Of a stretch of DNA of 64,000 nt, positions 8,301-18,012 are shown one piece after another (the first letter of the stretch is position 1; each line of letters starts with the position of its first letter). The stretch spans positions 274,616 through 338,615 of the forward strand of contig JAGAON010000007.1 in NCBI GenBank assembly GCA_017623655.1, in the 5' to 3' direction. Under the pieces are notes generated by a model, which did not search any database, was not told where the DNA came from, and was given only the letters and a program-made list of their open reading frames with translations. This DNA is from Prevotella sp. GTDB lineage: Bacteria; Bacteroidota; Bacteroidia; Bacteroidales; Bacteroidaceae. The translations under genes and the position numbers were made by a program.

Positions 8301-11300
8301 GCGGAGAGCGGGACATTGTTATAGTGTTCCCTGTTGAGATAAGACATCGCGTTGGAAGTCATCACCGGCTTGTCTTCCGTATTTGCCGCAAGCCCCGTGA
8401 CATCCGGGTTGGTCTCACTGCTTACGCCGCCCTTCAAGGCATTGCGCCAGAGTATGGAGTTGTGCAGTTCCGACACGTCATCACCGGTATTGGTGAACAC
8501 TATCGGGCTGTCGTTCAGCGCGAATGTGCAGTTCACCACCTTGGTGTTGTCGGCTATGAGCGCGTTACCCTTGTTGCTGTGGAAAAGGGAGTTGCAGATA
8601 AGCGCATTGCCGCCACCCTTGCCGATGGTGACGGAAGGCATGGACTCTTCTTCCGGCGAGCCGTTGTTGAAGAAAGAGCACTGCGACATGACAAACTTGT
8701 AGAGTTCCTTACCGTCTGTTCCCGCCTCACCGCTTATGTCATCATAGGTATATTCAACTTTCGTATTATAATCCTGAGCCGTCTTCTTTACCGCATAAGT
8801 TTTTTTCTTGGCGTCTGTATCTTTGTAATACACGGCCACACCGCCACCACTCAAGTCGTCATTGGCTTTCGTGTTGGAGATATTTAGTCCCTTAAACACC
8901 ACGGGCACCACATACTCTTGCAGTTCACGCTTGTCGTCCTTGCCGGAAAGACGCTGTCTCATGTCCTCTATCACGAAGACATGACCACGGTTCAGGTTTC
9001 CGCCCATGCGTTCGGACGCATAAATATAGACAGGGTTATTCTCTATATTCTCACGCCCTTCCAGCTCATTGCTGTACCCGCCGCGTATGGTCAGGGACTT
9101 CACGCCCTGCATACCACGTTCCGTTTCTGTCTTTTCGTCAGGAGGCGTAATGCCTGTCTGCAAGTTGGTGGTTACCGTGAAAGCAAGATTACCGTTGATG
9201 GTATATACAGGCTGGTATCTGCCTGCAAGCATACGTATCTCCTTGTCGTGACCGTTGCGCGAAGCGAGAAGAGTCTCTATGGCACGCTGCAAGTCGCTTG
9301 TCGCTGTCGCCCATGTCTTGCCGTCAGATATATTTCCTCCCGTCCTTTCTTTTTCCGTCACCCAAAGTATATCGGTGTGTCCCTCGGTATTCGGAGAAAG
9401 TTTCACGTGCTGATACTCATACACGCCGATGTCAATGAATGTCTGGTTGTGGGTGGGGTTAGGGTCTGTTGACACACGCAGGAAGGGTTTTGCTTCCGCA
9501 TCACTGTATGACATATACAGGTCGTCACCTATCGGTATCGCTGTCCTTTCCTCACTCAACTTTCCATAGTCGTATGAGGCGCTGTGATAGATACCGGCAC
9601 CCACGACATTGCATTGGTTGGCTTCATCCTCATACACGAACTTGGGATCCTCACCGCTCAAGTCCTGTTGCAGGTAAGTCCAGCCGTTATCGACGAGATT
9701 GTTGATACGCCCTATCATCCAGTCGGCGGAAACATAGAATCCGGACTTGCCCGCCTTGGGGGACGGTGAGATAAAGTTAGGGCCGTCGATGGCGTCATTG
9801 TCACTGTTGATTATGATGTTGTTGGTTACAGGGTTAAGGCCGTCAACAACATCAGGATTTGAAGTGCCGCCATCTATAAGATGCACATTGTCATCAGCGA
9901 GTTTTGTGTACTGCCCCTTCCAAAGATAAGGGATGTAAGTGCCATTGCCTGTAAATCTGTCGTCAGGGTTGTTGTCCTCCGGTGTGAGGATATAGCCTTT
10001 ATAGTCCTGCAAACGATAGTCAATGTCATTAGATGAATAGACAGGCTCATTGCCTTTGCCTTCCTCATAAGCACAGAACCATAAAGCCTCCGGGGAATCA
10101 GACATAGTGCCGCCTGCATCTATTGTGCCGTCTGCATTGTACTTCTTAAAGTTTATAACCTTGTCCATATCCTCATTTACAGACTCGTTTCCCCAGAAGA
10201 TGGAGTTTATCACCTTATGAAGGTTGTCTGCCTTGAGCTGTTCCTCGTCTCCCTTCGTGGCGGCGGTGAATCCCTTGTTAGGCTGATAGCAGTATATGGC
10301 CGGGTAGCCGTACGCCTTGTTGCGCACGAAGTTACAGTTGACGGCATGCAGCTTTGAATGCTCGCCCATGAGCAATGCTCCGCCCACACCGGACATATCG
10401 CCGGTGTTACCATTCTCCACCTCCGCCTCATTATTGGCAAAGAGACTGTTCACGATGATGGTTTCATAAGTGGCGTTGACGGCACCTCCGCGTCCTGCGT
10501 ATGATATTGTCACGTCATTGTCACCGTCCCTGAACGTGTCAGAGCCCACTTGCGCATAGTTCTGCGCGAAGTTGCAGGCAAAGACCTTCAACGCGCCATC
10601 GGTAAAGATTGCGCCGCCACGTCCGCCACTGTTATTCATGAAAGAACAGTTACGCACTTCCAGCGGTATGTTCCTGTAACCTACCGGACGCGCATCGAGT
10701 CCGCCTTCATTCACGAAACCATCATTAGTCCAGTTGCCCTCAACACATATCGCACCGCCTTTGTAATACGTATATTTACTGTTGACGGCACCTTCCACAT
10801 ACTTCAAGGCCATTCCGTCTTCAAGGTTTATGCCGTCAATGACAATCGGCACGCCCCTGTATTTCGGCATACGTCCTGTTCCCGCGCCATCTATTGTATA
10901 TGTATAAGTAGGGTCAGGCATACCACCTACACAACTTTCATCCGCAATACACGCCATCACGTGATACACGTTGTAGGAAGAGGTAGAGTTGATAACCTGT
11001 CCGGACAGTATGGTCTGAATCTCCATCTCCCATGGTTCGGCTATGTTGTTGTGATTGATGTCATGCAGCTTACGTCTTTTGATTATACTCTCTATATTCG
11101 CATGATCGATGACAACGGACATTCCGCTTTCCGCATCGGTAAACGTCGTAGTTGCAGTATTCTCCGCTATGCCCCCGACCGCAGGGACATTACCGTAATA
11201 CTTGCCGTCGTTCTCAACACTCACGCCACCCACAAGGGTCACTCCTTCCGGGACGAGGAAGGTACATCCGCGGCTGTTGATGTACTCTCCCTTGATGTTA

Positions 11301-14300
11301 CGCCTCGGATAGAATGTACCGCCGCCGAGCACAATCTCAAACGGTATGTTCTTGTTTATATATTCGCCCTTTTCATTTTTCTTCTTACGCGCACTCCTCA
11401 CATACTCAAGAGCGTCGCCCAGATAACGCATGGGGTATGCGAACGATGAACCCTCCTGACTGTAATAAGTGTTGTCGGTCTGGTTACGCATGACGTTCAC
11501 GGCGTCCATCGACACCTCATATTCATTCTTGGCGACAAAGATACGGGTCATCAGGTTGTTCTCGTCAATCTCCGGCAATACACGTCCCGGATATGCACGT
11601 GCACCTATATCGATGAACTCGTTATCATATCCTGTTCTATCTACTCCCGCAAGGTCCACCTTCAATAAGTCTTTGTTATTCTTGAGCAGGTTATTGTATT
11701 CGGAATATTCCATGCCGCTGCGCACAATAAGACTGTACTTCTCCAGCTTATAGAACTCATGGTCATTGTGCATCACCTTCACCGGCGTTCCGTCCGAAGC
11801 GATATAGTCATGGTTGTAACTCTCGTCATCAAAGCGCACGCCCTTGTTCATGTCCGTATTGACGGCGATATTGTTGATGCCCGGCTCGCGTGTAGTTTCC
11901 GTTGCGCAGAAAGAGACGGGATAGTCATTGATGCCGAGTTCCCTGTCACCGGCATCGGTAGGCATGGTCTCTCCCGCCACATTAGCCAACTCGCCGCTTG
12001 CGTTCTGCCAGAAGAGGGAACTGTTGGCACGCAGGTTGGTATAGAAATAGATGCCTCCACCGGCACGGCTTGCCGTATTGTAGATAACGTCCGACGTATA
12101 GATACGGGCATAGTTACCCGTTGCCTCCTCCGGTTCTTCCACATACACGCCGCCGCCATCGCCACCGGTGACGGCGTTATACTGTATGATTGAGCCGCTG
12201 ACAAGAGCGCCGGGCTTCAGGTATAGGCCGCCACCCATATCCGCCGCCGTGTTGTTCTGCACTATGCAGTTGCGGATATGCGCATAGCCTGTCACGATTG
12301 CCGCCCCGCCCACACGCGTCTCAGCCAGTTCTCCCGTACTCATCCGCTCACCGTCAGCCATTCCGTTCTCTATAAAAATACCGTCAAGCACCGCACGCTC
12401 CTGTATATTCGCAAGAGCATCTTCCACCAGTAATTCGCCATCGGCATCATACGTGTTGTCGGTGAACGTCACCACATTATACGCCTGCACATCCACATCG
12501 TCCTGCCGGAATATCCCGCTGAATGACGTGCGGTATTCAAGTATGTCCCTCGTCTTGAAATCCTCGCTGTAACCTCCCCACACTTCCACGCCATGCGGCA
12601 CTATGAGCGAGTACGTTCTCGGATTCTCCTCTTCGCCGGGCGATGTCACCGTGTTGGAACGTCTCGGACGATAAGTGAAGCCCTCATAACCGTTTACAGT
12701 ATTCCCGGCTACCGTCCTATCCTTCTTCGAGTCACCCGCCAGCTTTATCACTACCGTCCTCCTGCCGGCATCATCCTTATGTGCATAGACATACCGTCCT
12801 GCCGCGTCAAGAATCTTCTGCAACTTCCGCCAGCAGGCCGCATTCTCCGGAGAATCGGCGGAGGCGTTACCCGTACCGTGAGGAATGACATAGTAGAAAG
12901 CATATCCGTCAGTCTTCGTGTCAGGCATTATGTCCTTGGCACCGTTATACTCGTATGCACCAATATCCACGATACAGTCCTTCACACGGTCGGTATAGTC
13001 CATGTCGAAATCGGGCAATACTGCTCCTTCCATTTCTTCTCGACCGGCATTAACACAGACATTATTGCCCAAACGGTAATCATTCTTTGCGTTGGCCTCA
13101 GTCAACGACAATGCAAAAGGATGATAACTGTCCGCACTATAATCCTTGCCCAAATATAGAATATTACCATTTGCTGCCGTGTATGCGTTGGCTTCATTGT
13201 TAGAAGTTTCATAACTCGTACCCTGAAGATAACAGTTATAGAAGTTCACCTGTGTATCCCATCCCTGCTTTTTCAGAGGAGCAGAACTCCCACCTATTAC
13301 AATGGTATTGTAAACCGTCAAGCTTGCACTTGCACCGGATGCAGTCCATACATGTATAGCCGCGCCACCGGTATTATTCACTATTGTATTATTATAGAAT
13401 TTCGCAAATTCAAGGAACGCGCCGCATCCATAAGGGAAAGTAGTGCCGCTGTTGTCATTCTGTGAGATAACCGAATTATATATATGTCCGTCAATGGCAT
13501 AGATACCGGCTCCATACATCTCATATCCGTCGGTCATGTCATTATTGTAAATATAGCAGTTCTCTATTGTACCGCCATCACAATAGACACCTCCGCCTCT
13601 TCCTGTACCATAGCCTGCCATTTTGTTGTCCCTGACAACGCAGTTACTCAATGTTACATTCTCAAACAGGTTCACGCCCGCTCCGCCATTGCGTCCTCCT
13701 TTCACGCCTATTCTTCCATGCCTTATCGTAAAGCCGTCCCACCTTACGTTATCATATATTATATGGTCTCTCGGAACATCACTTCCGTCACCTTCGGTCG
13801 TCCGGCAGTCATCTTCTTTATGTGTCAATACCCTTGCGCCATCATCTGACGGTATCGAAGCCGCAGTCTGAAGAATTGTCTCATAATCGGAAACTTCATA
13901 ATTATCTCCTTCCTGTTGGGCTATACCATCTGTCAACAAAGGATGCCTTTCATTCATTCCCGGATTGCCCGTTGCAGGGAACGAGCCATATACGGAAACA
14001 TTGTTTTTCATCGTATATCCGCTGCTCCTCGTGTATGTTCCTGCCGCAACCCAAACCTGCACCAATGGTTTGGTCGTTTTGCTACGGGTAATCTTCACAT
14101 CCTTTGTCTTTCTTTTAGAGTTATCACTCCAATCCGTATATTCCCGTGACTCTTCTGTAACGGTTGTCTGCACGTATGACGCGTCTCCCATCATCGTCTG
14201 GTATGCCGCATCCACCGCATCCTGAACATCTCCCATTGCCTTAGCCCAGGAAGAACCGTCTCCTGTTCCTCCTTGCCTGACATAAACCACACGTCCGAAC

Positions 14301-17278
14301 GCCGGCTGGTACGTGTTCTCCAATGCGCCGATGTCGGCTGCGCCACCGTAGTCGCGTGTGGTGTTGCCGGTCAGGTCATACCCTTTCATGCCGTCGTCCG
14401 TCGCCGCGTTGACCATAGGGTTGGTGTTCGTGGGCATCCAGTCCGGGTCGCTGCCATACACGGTGACGTCACCGTCCATGTTCACGCCGATGTTGCTTGT
14501 GGCGTTTACGAAGTTCGGGTTCTCGTTGGTATATGTCGAATGGTATCTCAATATAGGGTCGGCAACATCGGTGAAGTCCGTCAGGCCTATATCCATCATG
14601 TTGTTGTTGCCCGTCAGCGTGCCGCCGTTCAATACGTTGAATGTACGCACACGCCCGTCGGCCTTGTCCGCCGTGGCGGTCAGGTCAGCCACTTTCAGGT
14701 TTGCATCCGCAGGCGCACTGTCAAAACCGATGTTCGCATGCAGCGCGGTATTCGTCATTGTTATCCCTGCATTGTTCATTGCCTGCACAGCATATCCCAC
14801 GTTTCCCCGGACAAGGCAGTGGTTGAGCTCCAGCCGCGTGTTCTCGCCCGACGCCGCCACGATGGCTGAATCGGCGGCAAGCACGGCGTTGTTATGGAAG
14901 ATGCAGTTCTCCACTTTCAGTTCCATCGTCCTGCCGGAATAGTTGCCCATATACAGCGCCGCACCCTGCGGGGCGGTACAGTTGGCCACGATGCAGTTGC
15001 GTATTATGTTGCCCGTCATGGCGGGAGTGGGTTTTCCCGTGCTCGGATAGGTCGGGGCATTCAGCACCGCTATTCCCGCCCCGCTCCTGAATCCCAACTC
15101 TTTCAACACCTCATTGGGCTGTGTGTTGGCGAAATACAGCTGGAATCCATCCACCACGGCGTGGCTCGTGCCATGTCCTATGACTATGATATGCGTACCG
15201 TTGTCCTTGTAGCTTCCGCCGGTTATGTTGGCGGTGATGCGTGTGGGATGGTTCTTCGGGTCGCGCCGTGATATGTCCGTGCCGGTGAGCGATTCGGGGA
15301 ATCCGCCGTAGAGGTGCACATTACTGGGTACTGTGATGGTTGATGCGCGGAGGTGTGACAGGTCTGCGTTGCCTGCCGTGGTGGTTGTTCCCTCCTTCAC
15401 CACTATCTGTATCGGCGAGTCCGGTGACGGTGCATCCGCCAGCCCGTTGACGTAGTACAGGGCATCGTTGATGTTGTAGAAGGGTGTTTCCCATGATGAG
15501 CCTACCTTTGTCTCGTCGGACGTGTCCAAGGACTTGCTTTTTTCCACCTTCGGATCCACGAAGACGGTGCGTACGGTCTTGCCGCTGTTCTCAAGGTCAG
15601 GCAGTTCCGCGGCGTTTGTGCCTTGTATGGGATAGGGCACCAGTGCACCTATTACACAGCGTGGGGCGAAAGCGTCGCCGCCGTAGTCGCAGCTTATGCG
15701 TCCATGATATATGTTGCCGTTGTCCGGGTAGTTGTCTATCTGTACCCCCTTGTGTCGCAGGTATGAGAAGAATCGCGGTGTCCAGTCAGACTTATCGTAT
15801 TCATAATCCATATTGTCATTCCCGTCTGACGCTATTACTCCTGCCGTGGAGGTGGGTTTCACGAACTCGGGATAAAATGAAGCCACAGCCGTGTTGGTGT
15901 TGTCATCGCTCAGGTAATATACGCCGTTGGTCTTCTTTATGGTTCCGCCCCAGTCTGAGTAGTTGCCGTGCGACAGCGCCACGTATGCTAAGGTGGTCTT
16001 GGTGGTGGCGGCGGATTCACGGTATGTGGCATACTGCACATTGTTGTTTGCCGCCACCTCGTTGCCCCAGATGACGCTGTTGACAACTAACGCTCCGCCG
16101 TCAACGTACAGTCCTCCGCTCCGTGCATAGCGGCGGTTGTTATATACCACGTTCACGCCCACGCACTTGTTTCTTGCTATCGTCACGTGGTTGAGCATAC
16201 CGCCGTTGCGCATATACACGCCTCCCGCCTCGGCGGTGGAGGTATTGTTGTTTATCACGGTGCCCACCACTGCCGTGGCGTAACGCCGCTTGTCGTCCTC
16301 CGGCACTTTGGAGTACAGCAGCGCCAGTCCTCCTCCGCCGCGGGCCACGTTGTTCTCTATGACGCAGTTGCGCACCATGCCGCCGTCATCCATGGCCACA
16401 CCGCCGCCGTAGCCGTCTGTCACGCCCACGCCGGCCGACTGGTTGCGGATGACGTAACACTGCTCCAGCAGTCCGCCGCCGTCCATATACACACCTCCTC
16501 CGCGCAGGGTCGAGGCGTTCTGGGTGATGAAGCAGTTGCGCACCTCGCTGCCGGCCACCATATAGACTCCTCCGCCGTAGCTGTTGTGGTAGGCGTGGCT
16601 GCCGTCGTTGGCGGCGGGTGTGATGCGGTTGGAGGATTGTCCGTCGCGTATGGTGAATCCGTCCAGTACGGCGGTCTCGCCGAGAGCCTTGGCGCGGTTG
16701 GTGGCATCGTCAAAGCCCGCGCTGGCGAACCACACCACATGATATGAGTTGCCGGTGAACGTCTCGGTGTACTGGTTTTTGCCGGAGTCCCATGTGAGGG
16801 GATTGCCGGTGGTGGAGGTGTGGTTGCCGCTCAGTATGGTCTCGTGTTTCAGCAACCATGTCTCGCCTTTTGCCGTGCCGACGGTGGAGCCGTTTGTCAA
16901 CACCCTGTCCCCGGGCTTGTCCTCGGGGGTGTCGGGGTTGAAGCCTCCATAGACGCTGATGCCGTCATACAGTATGAACGAGGTGTAGAGTGTACCGTCG
17001 CCGCCGGGTGTGGCGGTGGTGGGGGTGTATCTGCCGGCGGACACATAGACGTGTCCCTTGGTCAGGTTGTTCTCGTCCATATATTTCCTCAGGTCCTCTA
17101 TGGCATCCTGCAAGTTGTTCTTGGCCGTTGCCCACGACCTGCCGTCGTTGGTGTAGTTGCCTTTGGACTTGCTGACATAGCGCACGGGCACCTCTGCCGG
17201 TGTCTGCGCGGATGAAGTGACGGCAAAGAACAGCATTGCCATTATGATGTGTAAGCCCTGAAAGGGCAATAAGCGCAT
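5366..17278 (-). CDS. giant secreted seven-module beta-helix surface protein (choice-of-anchor Q type), about 3,970 aa
   Basis: A single uninterrupted frame. Seven repeated modules each open with a line like YVRQGGTGDGSSWAKA..DVQDAVDA, at about 17190, 15570, 14290, 12920, 11550, 9390 and 7990. They proceed through beta-helix rungs rich in GGGVY, GGAI and NC.(I/F)..N motifs, and close with DIGAYE-like signatures (DIGALE, DIGAYEY, DIGARAY, DIGVYEY, RGAYE, DLGCYE). After about 6960 a different C-terminal region ends in GMYNAGGVRVSKPYGTGVYI and a basic tail resembling the ends of other secreted Bacteroidales proteins. The frame is open back to 17446, but the extra residues translate REP palindromes and overlap the Y1 transposase. 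ATG 17278 gives a signal peptide (MRLLPFQGLHIIMAMLFFAV) and is preferred; ATG 17242 is possible. Location next to fimbrial genes suggests an adhesin, but function is unproven. Confidence 0.88.
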   Translation of the reverse strand: MRLLPFQGLHIIMAMLFFAVTSSAQTPAEVPVRYVSKSKGNYTNDGRSWATAKNNLQDAIEDLRKYMDENNLTKGHVYVSAGRYTPTTATPGGDGTLYTSFILYDGISVYGGFNPDTPEDKPGDRVLTNGSTVGTAKGETWLLKHETILSGNHTSTTGNPLTWDSGKNQYTETFTGNSYHVVWFASAGFDDATNRAKALGETAVLDGFTIRDGQSSNRITPAANDGSHAYHNSYGGGVYMVAGSEVRNCFITQNASTLRGGGVYMDGGGLLEQCYVIRNQSAGVGVTDGYGGGVAMDDGGMVRNCVIENNVARGGGGLALLYSKVPEDDKRRYATAVVGTVINNNTSTAEAGGVYMRNGGMLNHVTIARNKCVGVNVVYNNRRYARSGGLYVDGGALVVNSVIWGNEVAANNNVQYATYRESAATTKTTLAYVALSHGNYSDWGGTIKKTNGVYYLSDDNTNTAVASFYPEFVKPTSTAGVIASDGNDNMDYEYDKSDWTPRFFSYLRHKGVQIDNYPDNGNIYHGRISCDYGGDAFAPRCVIGALVPYPIQGTNAAELPDLENSGKTVRTVFVDPKVEKSKSLDTSDETKVGSSWETPFYNINDALYYVNGLADAPSPDSPIQIVVKEGTTTTAGNADLSHLRASTITVPSNVHLYGGFPESLTGTDISRRDPKNHPTRITANITGGSYKDNGTHIIVIGHGTSHAVVDGFQLYFANTQPNEVLKELGFRSGAGIAVLNAPTYPSTGKPTPAMTGNIIRNCIVANCTAPQGAALYMGNYSGRTMELKVENCIFHNNAVLAADSAIVAASGENTRLELNHCLVRGNVGYAVQAMNNAGITMTNTALHANIGFDSAPADANLKVADLTATADKADGRVRTFNVLNGGTLTGNNNMMDIGLTDFTDVADPILRYHSTYTNENPNFVNATSNIGVNMDGDVTVYGSDPDWMPTNTNPMVNAATDDGMKGYDLTGNTTRDYGGAADIGALENTYQPAFGRVVYVRQGGTGDGSSWAKAMGDVQDAVDAAYQTMMGDASYVQTTVTEESREYTDWSDNSKRKTKDVKITRSKTTKPLVQVWVAAGTYTRSSGYTMKNNVSVYGSFPATGNPGMNERHPLLTDGIAQQEGDNYEVSDYETILQTAASIPSDDGARVLTHKEDDCRTTEGDGSDVPRDHIIYDNVRWDGFTIRHGRIGVKGGRNGGAGVNLFENVTLSNCVVRDNKMAGYGTGRGGGVYCDGGTIENCYIYNNDMTDGYEMYGAGIYAIDGHIYNSVISQNDNSGTTFPYGCGAFLEFAKFYNNTIVNNTGGAAIHVWTASGASASLTVYNTIVIGGSSAPLKKQGWDTQVNFYNCYLQGTSYETSNNEANAYTAANGNILYLGKDYSADSYHPFALSLTEANAKNDYRLGNNVCVNAGREEMEGAVLPDFDMDYTDRVKDCIVDIGAYEYNGAKDIMPDTKTDGYAFYYVIPHGTGNASADSPENAACWRKLQKILDAAGRYVYAHKDDAGRRTVVIKLAGDSKKDRTVAGNTVNGYEGFTYRPRRSNTVTSPGEEENPRTYSLIVPHGVEVWGGYSEDFKTRDILEYRTSFSGIFRQDDVDVQAYNVVTFTDNTYDADGELLVEDALANIQERAVLDGIFIENGMADGERMSTGELAETRVGGAAIVTGYAHIRNCIVQNNTAADMGGGLYLKPGALVSGSIIQYNAVTGGDGGGVYVEEPEEATGNYARIYTSDVIYNTASRAGGGIYFYTNLRANSSLFWQNASGELANVAGETMPTDAGDRELGINDYPVSFCATETTREPGINNIAVNTDMNKGVRFDDESYNHDYIASDGTPVKVMHNDHEFYKLEKYSLIVRSGMEYSEYNNLLKNNKDLLKVDLAGVDRTGYDNEFIDIGARAYPGRVLPEIDENNLMTRIFVAKNEYEVSMDAVNVMRNQTDNTYYSQEGSSFAYPMRYLGDALEYVRSARKKKNEKGEYINKNIPFEIVLGGGTFYPRRNIKGEYINSRGCTFLVPEGVTLVGGVSVENDGKYYGNVPAVGGIAENTATTTFTDAESGMSVVIDHANIESIIKRRKLHDINHNNIAEPWEMEIQTILSGQVINSTSSYNVYHVMACIADESCVGGMPDPTYTYTIDGAGTGRMPKYRGVPIVIDGINLEDGMALKYVEGAVNSKYTYYKGGAICVEGNWTNDGFVNEGGLDARPVGYRNIPLEVRNCSFMNNSGGRGGAIFTDGALKVFACNFAQNYAQVGSDTFRDGDNDVTISYAGRGGAVNATYETIIVNSLFANNEAEVENGNTGDMSGVGGALLMGEHSKLHAVNCNFVRNKAYGYPAIYCYQPNKGFTAATKGDEEQLKADNLHKVINSIFWGNESVNEDMDKVINFKKYNADGTIDAGGTMSDSPEALWFCAYEEGKGNEPVYSSNDIDYRLQDYKGYILTPEDNNPDDRFTGNGTYIPYLWKGQYTKLADDNVHLIDGGTSNPDVVDGLNPVTNNIIINSDNDAIDGPNFISPSPKAGKSGFYVSADWMIGRINNLVDNGWTYLQQDLSGEDPKFVYEDEANQCNVVGAGIYHSASYDYGKLSEERTAIPIGDDLYMSYSDAEAKPFLRVSTDPNPTHNQTFIDIGVYEYQHVKLSPNTEGHTDILWVTEKERTGGNISDGKTWATATSDLQRAIETLLASRNGHDKEIRMLAGRYQPVYTINGNLAFTVTTNLQTGITPPDEKTETERGMQGVKSLTIRGGYSNELEGRENIENNPVYIYASERMGGNLNRGHVFVIEDMRQRLSGKDDKRELQEYVVPVVFKGLNISNTKANDDLSGGGVAVYYKDTDAKKKTYAVKKTAQDYNTKVEYTYDDISGEAGTDGKELYKFVMSQCSFFNNGSPEEESMPSVTIGKGGGNALICNSLFHSNKGNALIADNTKVVNCTFALNDSPIVFTNTGDDVSELHNSILWRNALKGGVSSETNPDVTGLAANTEDKPVMTSNAMSYLNREHYNNVPLSANNTDVINGPNFFAPMEVPDGTSAADLTVTVSPRDFHVNPSSKILSKGDVDIYVKLVKNLTGEYPYTADSNIERVRQDKDLADITRFYGSGLERGAYECVVALNRVLYVDPKKAILGNGISWENAYGKGQIQTAIDAASVYYDVSDGGTEAERRAYVFVKGLENKHTDEALIMRNGVSLYGSIDPTYIKQVDGEVKEGETNVTYSNENIDAYLTLMKADREGMAMSEHTVVGSVKAGDNVDFCLFDGLEIGSGDGNEPAETTEPVVSLGQNSTVALVNSVINNNKVTGDAKLIENHSGLLYNVLVRDNGKADVNLGADGYMLNCTLAGETGSWESLLSPDNSRSINNIVYRDGDRVKPFAPYFRPSDVAYHAGDVPDSDNRNLWYQLHEKARYIGTGSNNDDVTGKQLLSNAALREYVDFTVDRDLLGNPRVLGNKIDLGCYETWSTGSYESLSSAAMTPETLFANRKEGSYAGNHYPHEGSVVYLQDKGNLVCELAPGIGSPYFTAENPLRPGYLLAMEGGSLYGQGNEIRLQYVAAERKVAGRYAMVAMPFDMKNDDNHITCTTYAEEDGKVISMAEEVAGDGYGKYWYDGRERSGWNYEYKADNSPCWKPVDETFAVDGVIAANDGILLDRGDNTGGEVLRFTSFGNASSLYPYQEGAADKIVTLVQHDQSDVDAGGSSFRFTSEYNMGWNLKGVPYLISGYDTGVTGDDGRETMFVPHVLYTMNVEGKYETKYSWKWDETASATLSPGDAFFTQTAVIGDGKTENLRFSKLYYADNTSGTVAYRMPALAMSAEGYGTDEVIILPYGDETADETGSGRAANGLDYRFGVDGVKFASLNDTLPQISVCGTDGVGLSLLSHAPVGTEIPLTVAVKGESAYTFSLTDKTVYAAYANVCIKDKASGTVTNLLSGDYTTSVSPSDSPSRFSLVIGGSMEADQRRRKTGMYNAGGVRVSKPYGTGVYIEVGDKVRKVLKVR
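17249..17278. repeat. CCCTGAAAGGGC palindrome inside the start of the giant gene
   Basis: The palindrome TTGCCCTTTCAGGGC, read on the minus strand, encodes LLPFQG right after the preferred start codon. A further copy at 17321 lies just upstream. The element has therefore become part of, or displaced, the original N-terminus. Confidence 0.8.
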
Positions 17279-17320
17279 GACATGACTTACGGAAAGTGAT
17301 CTTATGCCGTTGATGCTTAC

Positions 17321-17994
17321 GCCCTGAAAGGGCAATGGGCACTTAGCCCGGGGCAACACCCCGGGGATAATACGCCGATATGGCAATCGCCCTGAAAGGG
17401 CAAAAGCGTTAATCAACAAACACATATTTCTCATCATATTCAACATCGTATAATTTCAAGAAGTCGATATATTCGTCTCTGAATGTGCGCTTCTCATGAT
17501 GCGCACGCTGATTCTTTATGTATTGTAATGTTTTGTCAACCACCGACCGGCTTACGGAGAATGCGCCGTAACCGCTCTGCCACTCAAATGTCCGGTAACA
17601 TGGGGCAATGTTTTTTATCCATCTGCTGCTATTGCGTTTCACCTCCTCCACCACATGGGACAAACTCTCGTTCTTTGAGAGCAGGAACAGTATGTGGACA
17701 TGATTGCCTATGCCGCCTACCTGTATCACATGACTTCCGGTCGTGTTTACCAGTTGGCCTATATATGAGTGCACACGTTCCAATTCCCCGTCACGGATTT
17801 CCGGACTTGTTGTTTTTATGTGGAATATCAGATGAATGTATATTTTACTTAATGACTGTGACATTTGTTTCTTTGTTCTCCGGGGTGTTGCCCCGGACTG
17901 TACGCTTTTGCCCTTTCAGGGCGATTAGTAATTTATCGCATTTCGTTTTCCCGGGGTGTTACCCCGGGCTAAGTGCCCATTGCCCTTTCAGGGC
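17321..17994. mobile_element. Y1 transposase gene bracketed by inverted REP palindromes (RAYT-like unit)
   Basis: Left arm 17321-17364 (GCCCTGAAAGGGCAATGGGC, then CTTAGCCCGGGGCAACACC) is the reverse complement of right arm 17950-17994 with one C/T difference. Inside these, a second pair CGCCCTGAAAGGGCAAAAGCG (about 17389-17409) and its inverse (about 17902-17922) closely embrace the transposase gene. Each arm itself consists of two hairpins. This is not a standard IS200 end structure; it matches the layout of REP-associated tyrosine transposases, where the gene is flanked by the palindromes it acts on. Confidence 0.8.
17409..17864 (-). CDS. tnpA: IS200/IS605-like Y1 (HUH) transposase, probable RAYT
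   Basis: 151 aa, the usual length of TnpA Y1 transposases. It starts MSQSLSKIYIHLIFHIKTTS, carries the HUH metal-binding motif in GNHVHILFLLSKN, continues with VVEEVKRNSSRWIKN and SGYGAFSVSRS, and has the catalytic tyrosine in YIKNQRAHHEKRTFRDEY. These enzymes cut and join single-stranded DNA at hairpins via a 5'-phosphotyrosine. No accessory TnpB is present. The gene looks intact. It is closely flanked by inverted copies of the CCCTGAAAGGGC / CCCGGGGTGTTACCCCGGG palindromes that are dispersed through the window. This supports a domesticated REP-processing role rather than a self-mobile IS, though the latter cannot be excluded. Confidence 0.93.
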   Translation of the reverse strand: MSQSLSKIYIHLIFHIKTTSPEIRDGELERVHSYIGQLVNTTGSHVIQVGGIGNHVHILFLLSKNESLSHVVEEVKRNSSRWIKNIAPCYRTFEWQSGYGAFSVSRSVVDKTLQYIKNQRAHHEKRTFRDEYIDFLKLYDVEYDEKYVFVD

Positions 17995-18012
17995 GAAGAC
18001 GTTTGTTGCATC

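Noticed and set aside
17279-17446. N-terminal extension of the giant protein to 17446
   Set aside because: It translates two REP palindromes, overlaps the transposase gene and adds no signal sequence.
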